Positions 25,741 to 32,400 of a stretch of 62,944 nucleotides of DNA are shown here, one piece after another. The translations under genes and the position numbers were made by a program. This DNA is from a virus. The notes under the pieces were generated by a model that was given only the letters and a program-made list of their open reading frames with translations, ran no database searches and had not been told where the DNA came from. Location of the stretch: IMG/VR virus record IMGVR_UViG_3300025853_000079, positions 1 through 62,944 of that record; one strand, written 5' to 3'. Numbering within the stretch: position 1 is the first letter of the stretch; each line of letters opens with the position of its first letter.

Positions 25741-26244
25741 CTACTGAGGAGCGGCCCACGGAGCGGCGTCGCCACCGACACCAGCGCCGACAGGCTGCTG
25801 AGCCTGTGCGGCCGGAGCTGCGGCCTGCTGCGGTGCAGCGGCCTGCTCGCCACGCGGCTTGTAGCCCTTCACTTCGTTGGACGGGTTGCCCTTGTCGTCC
25901 TTCGTCACGACAACGCGACAACGCAGCGGCCTGTTGTGCAGCTCGGCCGAGTCCTTCGGAGTCATCACGCCGATCGCTCGGCAGATGGCCGACAGCGTGC
26001 CCTTTGCTATCTGTACGGCCTTGTCGTTCGGGTTGAACAGGTTCAATCGGTCCCAGAGCTGACGGTTCTGGAACGGGCCGTTCAGCACCTGCAGCGTCAG
26101 CTCCAGGTAACGACCAGTGTTCGCTTTCGTCGGCTTCATCTTCGAGTCGATGATGATCACCTCGTACTCGCCTGCAGGCAGGGGCTCGAAGCCCTGGTTC
26201 GGTTCGACAGTGTTCGCGTCGAAACTCATTCCTAACTCAGCCAT
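25741..26244 (-). CDS. DUF669-type ssDNA-binding protein
   Basis: 167 residues from the ATG at 26244 (GAGGTG upstream). The core LPAGEYEVIIIDSKMKPTK, LELTLQVLNG and RLNLFNPNDKAVQIA matches the DUF669 family of OB-fold phage proteins that bind single-stranded DNA. The C-terminus is Ala/Gln/Pro-rich and ends PWAAPQ, similar in style to SSB tails. It follows the Sak4-like ATPase, and the pair fits a single-strand annealing recombination module. Confidence 0.75.
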   Translation of the reverse strand: MAELGMSFDANTVEPNQGFEPLPAGEYEVIIIDSKMKPTKANTGRYLELTLQVLNGPFQNRQLWDRLNLFNPNDKAVQIAKGTLSAICRAIGVMTPKDSAELHNRPLRCRVVVTKDDKGNPSNEVKGYKPRGEQAAAPQQAAAPAAQAQQPVGAGVGGDAAPWAAPQ

Positions 26245-26265
26245 CGGTAACACCTCATTCAAACA

Positions 26266-26292
26266 GAGAAACAGAAACACTCACTCACACGT
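26266..26292. repeat. 27-base leader repeat, copy 1
   Basis: Identical to 27179-27205 and likewise just upstream (in the leftward sense) of a gene start, here the DUF669-type gene. It includes the plus-strand block CACTCACTCACACGT. A duplicated untranslated leader. Confidence 0.8.
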
Positions 26293-26308
26293 TGATTCGC
26301 TGGTGCGG

Positions 26309-27160
26309 TCAGGCAATGACCGGCTGCGGCTTGCTGGAACCGTCTTTGACGATGCCGTCGATGTTGCCGGCGGGCTCCGCTGGAACGGTCGGCGGCTGAT
26401 ACGCTTCCGGCTGCGGAACAGGTGCCGGCTGAGCTCCCGGCAGGTACTGAGCGTACGCCTGCCAGGTGAAATCAATTTCCGCCGGCAGGCCGAGTCGGTT
26501 CTTCGCGACGACGGCCGCGGTCTCGGTCGTTCTCAGGTATCGCTCGCCCTGACCGACAGCGATCGCCCGCTCCTTGCCGAACCCTTGATCCTCTTTGCGG
26601 ACATAGGTGCGGTAGCTCGCAAAGAGCACTTCGTCAGACCACTCCTGCCAGAGCGCCGACGCCGCGTCATGCAGGGCCGGTCGGTAGCGGTCGTAACTGT
26701 CCTGTTCCGGACTATCGAAGCGTTTGATCTCAGCGTGAGCCAGGGCGATCGTGCCCATGCTCATCTTGTTGCGGAGGTAGTCGAGAGCAGTCTGGATTTC
26801 ATTCCAGATGGCCAGGGCTCGCTTGTATCCAGCTCCATAGCCGATGTCGCCGATCGACTTCTTGCCGGCTTCCTCGGCAATGTGCCCCCAGATGATCTGC
26901 TCCAGGTGATCCAGGGTGTCGATCGCCAGCCACTTGAAAGACTCCTCACCGAGTGCGAGGTATTTCAGAGCGGCCATCAGGTCACCGACAGTCTTGATCT
27001 GCTCGGTCTTCGCGCAGTCGATGTCGTCAAGTCCATCCTCGACGTTCAGAAACAACACGTCCGGAGACTGTGCTGCCCAGGTGGATTTGCCGACGCCATG
27101 CACGCCATAGAGCATGATGCGACGGCCCGGTTTCGGTGTCTTACCTCGCACGATCTTCAT
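26309..27160 (-). CDS. Sak4-like RecA-fold ATPase
   Basis: 283 residues. Walker A GVHGVGKSTWA is at 19-29, with a Walker-B-like strand WLAIDTLDHL at about 75-85 and NVEDGLDDID between them. This is the AAA_24/Sak4 pattern of phage single-strand annealing ATPases. The C-terminal 60 residues are Pro-rich and probably flexible. GAGGTGAGG precedes the ATG. It is encoded directly ahead of the DUF669-type protein. Confidence 0.8.
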   Translation of the reverse strand: MKIVRGKTPKPGRRIMLYGVHGVGKSTWAAQSPDVLFLNVEDGLDDIDCAKTEQIKTVGDLMAALKYLALGEESFKWLAIDTLDHLEQIIWGHIAEEAGKKSIGDIGYGAGYKRALAIWNEIQTALDYLRNKMSMGTIALAHAEIKRFDSPEQDSYDRYRPALHDAASALWQEWSDEVLFASYRTYVRKEDQGFGKERAIAVGQGERYLRTTETAAVVAKNRLGLPAEIDFTWQAYAQYLPGAQPAPVPQPEAYQPPTVPAEPAGNIDGIVKDGSSKPQPVIA

Positions 27161-27178
27161 TGCCTCACCTCACGAATT

Positions 27179-27205
27179 GAGAAACAGAAACACTCACTCA
27201 CACGT
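27179..27205. repeat. 27-base leader repeat, copy 2
   Basis: Identical to 26266-26292; lies between tRNA-like element 2 and the Sak4-like gene. Confidence 0.8.
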
Positions 27206-27214
27206 CATTTCCAG

Positions 27215-27289
27215 TGATCCCGGCAGGAGTCGAACCTGCTCAGCAACGCGTCGGGCCAGATCGCTTTGCCGCCTCCACAGTGCGGGATC
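27215..27289 (-). tRNA. tRNA-like element 2, possibly tRNA-Ala(GGC)
   Basis: 75 bases, a normal tRNA length. Acceptor GATCCCG/CGGGATC and T arm GCAGG-TTCGACT-CCTGC are perfect. The anticodon arm can be drawn as GCGAT-CTGGCCC-GACGC, with one A/A mismatch, a T-G pair and anticodon GGC, but position 37 would be a C, which is unusual. The D arm is weak (CTG/CGG). No CCA is encoded. A diverged phage tRNA is likely; identity uncertain. Confidence 0.5.
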
Positions 27290-27319
27290 AATGCACGCCA
27301 GCAGCGTGCGGAGTTCCAG

Positions 27320-27505
27320 TTATGCCGCTTTGGCGGCGTATTCGTCGATCAGCTCGCTGCGAATGATCTCCCAGTGCTGGTCAGCCTTGATTCCGATCCG
27401 CACGACCTGCGGTCGAATCTCGGTCGGCTTGACCTCGATCGATTCGCCGGTCTTGCGATGCAGCAGGACAATCGTTTCACCCTTCTTCCGTGACAGAACC
27501 AGCAT
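27320..27505 (-). CDS. csrA: CsrA-family RNA-binding regulator
   Basis: 61 residues, full length for CsrA. The start MLVLSRKKGETIVL and the later VVRIGIKA are diagnostic of the family, whose dimers bind GGA motifs in mRNA leaders and block or promote translation. AAGGAGC lies just before the ATG. A terminator at 27529-27569 isolates it from upstream transcription. Phage-borne CsrA could act on host messages or on the phage's own GGA-bearing leaders. Confidence 0.9.
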   Translation of the reverse strand: MLVLSRKKGETIVLLHRKTGESIEVKPTEIRPQVVRIGIKADQHWEIIRSELIDEYAAKAA

Positions 27506-27528
27506 GTTTCGCTCCTTCCGTTGGATTG

Positions 27529-27569
27529 AAAAACCGGGCGACGTACTGCCGATAGTTGACGCCGCCCGG
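27529..27569 (-). terminator. Intrinsic terminator upstream of csrA
   Basis: Minus-strand 11-pair stem CCGGGCGGCGT / ACGTCGCCCGG (one G-U), 14-base loop, then TTTTTC. It lies between tRNA-like element 3 and csrA. Confidence 0.85.
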
Positions 27570-27598
27570 CGTCACCACGACGGCAACGAGCCGCCGAA

Positions 27599-27713
27599 CG
27601 CTCCGTGCGGGAGTCGAACCCGCTCGACCTGGTCACTCGATCCGCCAGCCTCATGCTGTCGGCTTTCCAGAGTTTTCGTGACGTGGCCGCTCCTGACTGC
27701 TGCAGCCCGGAGC
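27599..27713 (-). tRNA. tRNA-like element 3, T arm and partial acceptor only
   Basis: A perfect T arm GCGGG-TTCGACT-CCCGC is followed by ACGGAGC. A matching GCTCCG lies 115 bases away and could close an acceptor stem, but the interior is too long and does not fold into D and anticodon arms that I can draw. It may be a decayed tRNA, an intron-like insertion or a tRNA mimic. Confidence 0.35.
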
Positions 27714-27753
27714 AAATCCGACGACGCCCAGGGAGAACGCCGCCGGAGAACGA

Positions 27754-28347
27754 TCAGCTGGCAGCCCCTCCGTTGCCGCTGACCGCCTGCGAGGCAATCC
27801 GAGCCTCACGTATCGCTTCGTTGATTGATTTGTCTGTGCGGAGCGTGTCGATCAGGAACTGCCGAAATGCCTGAGCCAGGGCTCCAAACGCGTATGCGTA
27901 CAAGTTCTCTCGATGCTCGCGGCAGTCGGCTGCAGCTCTCGCTTTCATGTCGTCAGCGATCCCTTCGACCAGCTGATCGACTTCTTTCGTCTGCAGGGGA
28001 TCGAGCACCGGAGACTCGAACACTTCCGGCCCGCGGTAATCGTCGAGCGTCTCAGTTCCCGCCAGAGCCCGGATCAGGCAGTCACGAAGATCGATCTCCG
28101 TTCGTGTTGAGACGGTCATACGCGAGCTCGCGAGGTAGGCGTCGACTTTGCGAGCCTCTTCAGCGAACTCCCAGGCACCGGTGCCGCCGCAGGTCGAGCA
28201 ATCCCGTTCGTCGTCCTGATCGCCGATCCCGATGTCGATGTAGCACTCGCCGCCGCACTCCTCGCACGGGTACGCGTCAGCCAGTTCTGACCGCATGGCC
28301 CGCTGAGCCTCTTCAACGTCTGCTTTGATCTCTTCGAACGTCAACAT
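27754..28347 (-). CDS. Zinc-finger early protein
   Basis: 197 residues. Residues about 27-57 contain CEECGGEC and CSTCGGTG, the CxxCxGxC repeats of DnaJ-type zinc fingers, without a J domain. The rest is helical and acidic. GAGGGC precedes the ATG. Function unknown. Confidence 0.7.
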   Translation of the reverse strand: MLTFEEIKADVEEAQRAMRSELADAYPCEECGGECYIDIGIGDQDDERDCSTCGGTGAWEFAEEARKVDAYLASSRMTVSTRTEIDLRDCLIRALAGTETLDDYRGPEVFESPVLDPLQTKEVDQLVEGIADDMKARAAADCREHRENLYAYAFGALAQAFRQFLIDTLRTDKSINEAIREARIASQAVSGNGGAAS

Positions 28348-28419
28348 GCCACTGCCCTCGCGTTCTCAGGTGTCTGTCAGGCCATCCCTGGCCAGCGTGT
28401 CGGTCCCTCGCAGCGTGAT

Positions 28420-28635
28420 TTATGCGGATTCACCAGTAACGTGCGGCTCTCCAGCTATTCGATGCAGTTCGGACCAGCGGATCCGTCGCAGTTTCCCAAC
28501 CTTGAAGGATGCGAGTTCTCCGCGACGAATCATTCCGTAGACGGTTTCACGCGCGACGCGAAAGTAGGCCGCGGCTTCGTCGACAGTCGCGTGTCCGATC
28601 TGCTCAGTTCTTGGTGGTAGAGATGCTGTGCTCAT
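28420..28635 (-). CDS. Excisionase/MerR-type HTH protein
   Basis: 71 residues. The segment ATVDEAAAYFRVARETVYGMI followed by SFKVGKLRRIRWSEL is the winged helix of the HTH_17/AlpA-Xis family. Such small proteins act as excisionases or transcription switches. Its start overlaps the end of the upstream zinc-finger gene. In this phage it is the best candidate partner of the integrase, though they lie about 2 kb apart. Confidence 0.75.
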   Translation of the reverse strand: MSTASLPPRTEQIGHATVDEAAAYFRVARETVYGMIRRGELASFKVGKLRRIRWSELHRIAGEPHVTGESA

Positions 28636-28840
28636 TGCTGTTCCTCGCTTTTCTCAGTGCTGTCGCCAGAGGATTGCTCGTTCGAGACAGTGCCAATCCT
28701 GCTTGTTCAAGAGACTCCCAGCTTTCCCGGCCTGCCTGAATCTCCCGTCTGGCCTGCTGGTAACACGACCCGCAAAGGCCGCGGCAACGAGCAGGACGAA
28801 TGCAGGTTTCAGCCAGGCATCTCGTTGAAGTTTCCGCCAT
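28604..28840 (-). CDS. Small Cys-rich zinc-finger protein, first gene of leftward early operon
   Basis: 78 residues. C-LAET-C and CRGLCGSCY form a compact Cys cluster like those of small phage zinc proteins. It overlaps the HTH gene by 32 bases in another frame. A GACAATCGCT-containing promoter-like site lies just upstream. Confidence 0.6.
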   Translation of the reverse strand: MAETSTRCLAETCIRPARCRGLCGSCYQQARREIQAGRESWESLEQAGLALSRTSNPLATALRKARNSNEHSISTTKN

Positions 28841-28854
28841 GACAGCCCCGAGAA

Positions 28855-28883
28855 TTGAATCCGTTCATGTCAGCGATTGTCTA
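28855..28883 (-). promoter_or_regulatory. Promoter-like site for the leftward early operon
   Basis: Minus strand TAGACA, spacer starting ATCGCTG, then ATTCAA at 17 bases. It shares GACAATCGCT with the five late copies but is otherwise diverged. It ends 15 bases before the first early ATG. Confidence 0.35.
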
Positions 28884-29054
28884 ATGCCGACTATTACTGA
28901 CGAGGCCGCATCCTACAGATGTACCACAGTTGTGCAACAACTTGTTGGACATTTATTAGACTATTGTCGTAAGACACTGTGCGGCAACGGTTTGTGATTT
29001 CGTTTTTTTGTCGCAGTTGTTGCATTGATATTGAATGCGTGTTCAAATCACGCC
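28884..29054. other. Divergent control region between early operons
   Basis: No gene. More AT-rich than its surroundings. It holds GTTGTGCAACAAC (an inverted repeat near 28930), ATTAGAC near 28956 facing ATTGTCTAAT near 28877, and a T-tract near 29003. These are plausible operators for a lysis-lysogeny switch, but no CI-like gene is recognised nearby. Confidence 0.4.
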
Positions 29055-29291
29055 ATGCCCGGCACGAAAAGCGGAGAATTGTCGATCGATCAAGTGCAGG
29101 CCTGCTCAGACCAGATCAGTGATCTGGCCGCACGGCTTGATGCCGTCATCGCTGCGCTGAAAGAGAACGGTGACCAGTCGATCCTCTGCACGGCGGTCAA
29201 GAGCTACGGGACGGGCTATAAGAGCCTTAGCCGCTTCGTTGACAATCTGCATCGCAAGCTGGAGACCGACGTCGATTCGCCCGTGATCTGA
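29055..29291 (+). CDS. Small helical protein, first gene of rightward operon
   Basis: 78 residues from the ATG at 29055 (MPGTKSGELS); an upstream in-frame ATG would add ten residues. All-helical, with no family recognised. It starts the rightward transcription unit opposite the early operon. Confidence 0.55.
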   Translation: MPGTKSGELSIDQVQACSDQISDLAARLDAVIAALKENGDQSILCTAVKSYGTGYKSLSRFVDNLHRKLETDVDSPVI

Positions 29292-29306
29292 GACTGGAGC
29301 TCGTCA

Positions 29307-29843
29307 ATGGCCGGGAAGCCTCTTGATTTTCCGATCGAAGTAACGCCATCGGAGCTCGATGTCGTGTTTGCGGAAGCGGCGCCGGCAGTCAGGGAAACGA
29401 GGCCACGGCCAGCACCTCAGACCAGTAAAACTCGCCCCATTGTCCAGGCTGTTCTGGGGATCGTGTTCGGAGTCTTCTCTGCGTTCCTGATCTATTTCGC
29501 CGCTGCAATCGTCCTGCAGCGAGGCCAACCGTCCAATATATTCGCCGGGATCGTCTTTTATGGTAGTTGGTGGCTTTCTGCCTGGCTGCTCGTCCGTCGA
29601 GCGGAATCAGTCGCGACCGTTTGCTCTCGCGGATTCCTCGTCGGCATAGTCGAATGGCTGGCCATGATTCCGGTCAGCCTCTTCTTCATCGGCAGCAAGC
29701 TGATCGACAAGCCAAGCGCAGGCGCATCGATCGCCGCAAGCATGACGGCCGGGACGGCCATCATGGTGTCGCTTGCGATGACGATCGTATGCCTCGCCGG
29801 CTTTGTACTTTCGCGGCTGACTATGAATCAGCAATCGCGGTGA
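29307..29843 (+). CDS. Four-helix membrane protein
   Basis: 178 residues. A cytoplasmic-type N-terminus of about 45 residues is followed by four hydrophobic segments (about 48-70, 78-96, 106-128 and 143-168). Not recognised. The position in the rightward early operon of a temperate phage would fit a superinfection-exclusion or envelope-modifying protein, but nothing proves it. Confidence 0.6.
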   Translation: MAGKPLDFPIEVTPSELDVVFAEAAPAVRETRPRPAPQTSKTRPIVQAVLGIVFGVFSAFLIYFAAAIVLQRGQPSNIFAGIVFYGSWWLSAWLLVRRAESVATVCSRGFLVGIVEWLAMIPVSLFFIGSKLIDKPSAGASIAASMTAGTAIMVSLAMTIVCLAGFVLSRLTMNQQSR

Positions 29844-30051
29844 TCTGATCGTCGTTCCATTCCAACTCAGCCTGCGACGGCCGAATCACGGCCGATCCGG
29901 TGCGTGACATTCGGTTGTACTGCAGCACGAACGATCGCGCACGACGGAACGCGCGGTCGCGATCCAGGTCGAGGGACACGTAGAGCACTTCCGGCTGCCG
30001 TCGAGCTTTGGTGACGACGAAACAGGAATCGAGTCGTGTGGTATGGCGCAT
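29821..30051 (-). CDS. Small hypothetical protein, convergent with membrane gene
   Basis: 76 residues from the ATG at 30051 (AGGGGA seven bases upstream). The last 23 bases overlap the end of the rightward membrane gene. Sequence basic in the middle (RDRAFRRARSF). Not recognised. Confidence 0.5.
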   Translation of the reverse strand: MRHTTRLDSCFVVTKARRQPEVLYVSLDLDRDRAFRRARSFVLQYNRMSRTGSAVIRPSQAELEWNDDQITAIADS

Positions 30052-30395
30052 GAGAATCCCCTGAAGAAAAGCGAAAGAATCAGACACTCAGAAGCACATC
30101 GCTCTGCTCAGCACGCAGGCGGTGGTGTCTGGCTGAAAGCCATGCAACCGAACTCAGATATTCGCGCAATCGTGCGCCAACGGGGATCTGTCGGGGCCAT
30201 GATTTCTGCTCGTCGTGAGGTCATCGCCGGAATAAATTGTTGTGAGTCAAATTGAGGCCGGCGAAGTGCCCGAATTTTACACCAGCTGCCGTGTGTCGCA
30301 ACTGTGTACGCTGATGTATTTGAAAGATCGGTTCAGGCCTGCGGCAAACCCCAGGATGTGGTATTCACATTGGTTAGCGCTGGACAATCGGACGC
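30052..30395. other. Non-coding stretch between integrase end and small gene
   Basis: No convincing gene. It holds GGTTAGCGCTGGAC at 30372-30385, one of the AGCGCT sites, and a weak leftward promoter-like pair (TTGCGA at 30296-30301, TAAAAT at 30274-30279, 16-base spacer) that could serve the gene at 30051. Confidence 0.5.
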
Positions 30396-31637
30396 TCACC
30401 CGACCTGTAGAATCGCCCGCTTCGCCTTCTCCAGGTCCGCCTCCGCGTAGATTTCCGTCGTGTTCGCGTTGCTGTGCCCAAGCACGACCTGAGCGGCTTC
30501 GAGGCCGAACGCAGCCCTGATCTCCGTCGCGGCCGTGTGCCGCAGCTGGTTCGGGCTCCAGCAGTGCTGAGCCCGCCATTCGCTCGCGAGCTGCTTCAGT
30601 CGCGATCGCTCCTCGGTCGGCATCTGGCGCGAAATCTTGCGCAGCTCGTCGGGCATCCCAAACGCTCGTTCGCAGCCTCGAGTGATCGCGCGACGATACG
30701 CCGCTTCCGAGTAGTGATCGCCGGCCATGCGTCGCGGCCGATCGACTGGCTGCCGAGCTGCCTGACTCGGCGTCATCGGTGACTGCCGGGCTTCCCGTCG
30801 CTGCTGATCGAAGTCAGCGCGAGCCTTCGCGGCCGAGAACAGGAACGATTGCTGCTCATCGAGCAGGAACGGCACCAGTACCGTCTGAGCCCTCGGCCCG
30901 ATGCAGACCACGCGATCGCGGCCAAGGTGCTCCGTCTTGTGAGCCGCCGGCCGGTACAGCCACACCTCGCCCGATCGGTCGATGTCGCAGCCGCGAACGG
31001 TCACGGCTTCACCTGGTCGGCAGCCGGTGAATCGCTGGAACTGAATCAGCCCCCAGATCGTCGGGCTGACGTGTTCCTGCAGAGCATCGATTCGCTCGGC
31101 TGCGATCGGTTGAACGCCAGGCGACTCCGGTGCCGTCGTGCGGCCTTTGCGGAGCCCCTCGACGCATTCGAGAGCCGTGATCACGTCAGACGGCACGAGC
31201 TCCTCAGAGATCGCCCAGCGGAACATGCGACGGATGCGGCCGATGTGTTGGTTGATCGACTCGCGGTAGAGCCCCGCGGATACCATCGCATCGCGAGCCT
31301 TCTTCAGCTTTCGCGGCCCGAAATCGAACGCCGATTCGTCGGACCATGGTTCCAGAAACCGCAGCGCGACCCGCAGGCTCTGGATCTCAGACGTCGCCTT
31401 GCCGCCCTTGCGGTAGTAGCTCTCGGCATGATCGAAGAAATCGTCAACGATCTGGCCGACAGTTGAGACGAGGCCATCCTGGGCAGCTCGCCATTCGCGG
31501 ATCACGCGCCGGTACGCGTCCTTCGACTCTGGACTGTCATGTTTGCCCAGATAATGGTCACGGCCGTCGATGCGGACCTTGGCCTGACCGGTCGCCTTGT
31601 GAAGCTGGTACGCCGGTGCTTTTCGGGATTTTTTCAT
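30396..31637 (-). CDS. int: Tyrosine integrase
   Basis: 413 residues from the ATG at 31637, which follows GAAAGGG; a GTG at 31676 would give a longer form. It has a basic N-terminal arm domain, a SAM-like core-binding region at about 60-165, and a catalytic domain with Arg in TGCRPGEA (about 210), HCWSPNQLRHTAATE (His and Arg), LGHSN, and the nucleophile Tyr in TEIYAEADL near the end. The catalytic domain has an unusually long insert between 280 and 350. It catalyses recombination between attP, 145 bases upstream, and a host tRNA-Pro gene. Confidence 0.93.
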   Translation of the reverse strand: MKKSRKAPAYQLHKATGQAKVRIDGRDHYLGKHDSPESKDAYRRVIREWRAAQDGLVSTVGQIVDDFFDHAESYYRKGGKATSEIQSLRVALRFLEPWSDESAFDFGPRKLKKARDAMVSAGLYRESINQHIGRIRRMFRWAISEELVPSDVITALECVEGLRKGRTTAPESPGVQPIAAERIDALQEHVSPTIWGLIQFQRFTGCRPGEAVTVRGCDIDRSGEVWLYRPAAHKTEHLGRDRVVCIGPRAQTVLVPFLLDEQQSFLFSAAKARADFDQQRREARQSPMTPSQAARQPVDRPRRMAGDHYSEAAYRRAITRGCERAFGMPDELRKISRQMPTEERSRLKQLASEWRAQHCWSPNQLRHTAATEIRAAFGLEAAQVVLGHSNANTTEIYAEADLEKAKRAILQVG

Positions 31638-31684
31638 CGCGCGAACCCTTTCGCCTGAGAGGAGAAACAGATTCACGCTGCGAT

Positions 31685-31709
31685 GACTACTCTTTTCGGG
31701 AGAGTAGTC
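31685..31709. promoter_or_regulatory. Nine-base inverted repeat upstream of integrase
   Basis: GACTACTCT and AGAGTAGTC separated by TTTCGGG. It lies 48 bases before the integrase ATG; a likely operator or leader hairpin. Confidence 0.6.
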
Positions 31710-31781
31710 AGGTCATTCGACCGACACTTTGACAGTCCTGCAATCGCTCGGAAACGCCTTGTTTCAAGCGGTTTGCAGAAA

Positions 31782-31824
31782 TCGGGATGACAGGATTTGA
31801 ACCTGCGACCTCCTGCTCCCAAAG
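31782..31824 (-). other. attP: attP core: 3' 43 bases of a tRNA-Pro gene
   Basis: Read on the minus strand it runs from the anticodon loop (CTTTGGGA, anticodon TGG) through GCAGG, variable AGGTC and T arm GCAGG-TTCAAAT-CCTGT to CATCCCG and discriminator A. The 5' half of a tRNA is absent. A tRNA 3' end next to an integrase is the standard attachment core, since integration restores the host gene. Both flanks are phage sequence, so this is attP. Confidence 0.9.
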
Positions 31825-31910
31825 GGCTGAATGTATCGCAGCGTGAAACGTAACTCTCTTTCTCAATGAGCGTTACGTCGCGGCATGTTTTAGCGTTGTG
31901 TGTCGCATTG

Positions 31911-31940
31911 TCTAGCACTGTCTAGTGCCGTCTAGCACTG
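31911..31940. repeat. Three tandem 10-base repeats beside attP
   Basis: TCTAGCACTG, TCTAGTGCCG and TCTAGCACTG follow each other exactly. Ten-base phasing puts all three on one face of the helix. Probable binding sites for integrase arms, excisionase or a repressor. Confidence 0.7.
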
Positions 31941-31982
31941 TAAGGGTAGAAGTGGGGTACGGAATCCGGTGACGGTGCGACT

Positions 31983-32002
31983 CTGTTTTACGCATGAAAC
32001 AG
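31983..32002. promoter_or_regulatory. Inverted repeat before the 86-residue gene
   Basis: CTGTTT and AAACAG around TACGCATG, 26 bases before the ATG at 32029. Operator-like. Confidence 0.4.
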
Positions 32003-32028
32003 CGTCGTTCGTTCGCTACGGTGTCGCG

Positions 32029-32289
32029 ATGGATCGCCCGCCTGCCAATATCGCTGGAGCCATTGCCGACGCTCGCGCGGATCAGGCCTGGGCAACGCTG
32101 AACGAGCTGATCGATTCTGAAGTCATCGATATGACCCAGCTCTCTGAGATCGCAGTCGCGATCGATTCCGGCCCGGACGCCTTCCGCGAGCTGAGCGACG
32201 ATGACCTCGATGCCGTCCGCCTGCTGTGCTACGCCGCGCTGCATTACGCGTCCGCCCGTCTGATGGAGCGACTCGACGAATCGGAATAA
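32029..32289 (+). CDS. Small acidic protein
   Basis: 86 residues from the ATG at 32029. Helical and acidic (ELSDDDLDAVRLLCYAALHYA). Not recognised. First gene to the right of attP. Confidence 0.55.
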   Translation: MDRPPANIAGAIADARADQAWATLNELIDSEVIDMTQLSEIAVAIDSGPDAFRELSDDDLDAVRLLCYAALHYASARLMERLDESE

Positions 32290-32293
32290 TGTA

Positions 32294-32322
32294 TTGACAT
32301 TTTTTCTGATTTCTCTGCTATT
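32294..32322 (+). promoter_or_regulatory. Sigma70-like promoter for the PAPS-reductase-like operon
   Basis: TTGACA, 17 bases, then GCTATT. A second TGTATTGACA follows at 32326-32334, with a poor -10. About 80 bases before the ATG at 32401. Confidence 0.65.
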
Positions 32323-32400
32323 TGTGTATTGACATAAATCGGCCTGCCGAAGAAGATACAGCCCGCGTTGGTGGTTGTGACTTCTTGAAAGGCAGGTGCG

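Noticed and set aside
29307-29843. Holin
   Set aside because: It has four membrane helices but is in the rightward early operon, far from the exit genes.
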